Source: Symbiodinium natans | Lineage: Eukaryota > Sar > Dinophyceae > Suessiales > Symbiodiniaceae | NCBI GenBank assembly: GCA_905221605.1 | Contig: CAJNDS010002574.1 | Coordinates: 62,001-126,000 of the forward strand | Reading direction: 5' to 3' | DNA length: 64,000 bases | In this document: positions 63,660-64,000 of the stretch, piece after piece | Layout of the letters: the number at the start of each line of letters is the position of its first letter | How positions within the stretch are numbered: the stretch's first letter is position 1 | Notes under the pieces: generated by a model | What the model was told of the DNA's origin: nothing | Seen by the model: only the letters and a program-made list of their open reading frames with translations | Database searches by the model: none | Program-made: the position numbers and the translations under genes

Positions 63660-64000
63660 TAAACGTGGGCGCGTGGGCGCGTGGGTGCGTGGGACCATGT
63701 CACCACGGGTTCACCAGCAGACTGCAATATGCGGCTCATGCACCACAATGACACGCTCGCGGCTCGCGCCGCCGCTTTTGTTGACTTGCAGCGCGCAGCT
63801 TGTACTCCACAGTGCCGCGCTCACGGTTTGCACCACAACGGTGCTCATTTGCAGCCTGCCGCCCTTCCTCCCCTGATGCACCACCACACTGCTCACGTGT
63901 AGCCTTCAGCTTGCGCTCCGAGCCACCGCGTACACTGCCACACTGTTCACTTGCAACATGCAGCGCCCACGGGCCCACGCGCCCACGCACCCACGCACTT
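63660..64000. repeat. GTGGGCGC-type short repeats with an inverted counterpart at the window end
   Basis: GTGGGCGC units at about 63,665-63,692 reappear in reverse complement (CCCACGCGCCCACGCACCCA) at about 63,970-63,998, about 300 bases apart, with no gene between. Other GC-rich short repeats fill the interval. Confidence 0.6.

Overview
The window looks like nuclear DNA of a dinoflagellate, probably a Symbiodiniaceae or Suessiales-type alga, although the species cannot be told. The evidence is: long intronless retroelement polyproteins carrying methyltransferase-like modules; a short stretch of Arabidopsis-type telomere repeat (CCCTAAA); a relic resembling the dinoflagellate spliced leader; a U2 snRNA gene; and a gene-poor, moderately GC-rich background full of microsatellites and poly-C/poly-G runs.

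Positions 1-31,620 are one giant LTR-type retroelement of Ty1/copia affinity, read on the minus strand. In element order it has a leader (31,620-30,887), ORF1 Gag (30,886-25,763), ORF2 protease + methyltransferase-like + integrase + dioxygenase-like (25,712-18,684), ORF3 reverse transcriptase + RNase H (18,651-15,559), a 162-residue ORF (15,644-15,156), and a giant ORF of at least 3,868 codons (15,077-3,474) containing an ADP-ribosyltransferase-like segment, a zinc ribbon and a long coiled coil. ORF1/ORF2 and ORF2/ORF3 both overlap in the -1 frame, suggesting frameshift expression. The giant ORF runs into a 100-N gap (3,374-3,473). Beyond the gap, 1-3,373 is a roughly 99% identical copy of 11,963-15,335, so this is either a second element copy or an assembly artefact. 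The whole element is saturated with GATAG (mostly GGATAG) on its coding strand. The motif occurs in both permitted reading frames and in the leader, and is absent or rare outside the element. This is the most unusual signal in the window.

Positions 31,802-38,888 hold a broken tyrosine-recombinase (DIRS/Ngaro-like) retroelement on the same strand: an unknown ORF, the recombinase, a Gag-like protein with a zinc finger, and another methyltransferase-like domain. It is cut off by telomere-like repeats at 31,793-31,831, before any reverse transcriptase.

Positions 39-64 kb are host-type sequence: a U2 snRNA gene (50,249-50,438), several short exon-like segments that cannot be assembled into genes by eye, many tandem repeats and homopolymer runs. 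Complete protein genes cannot be defined here without transcript data.
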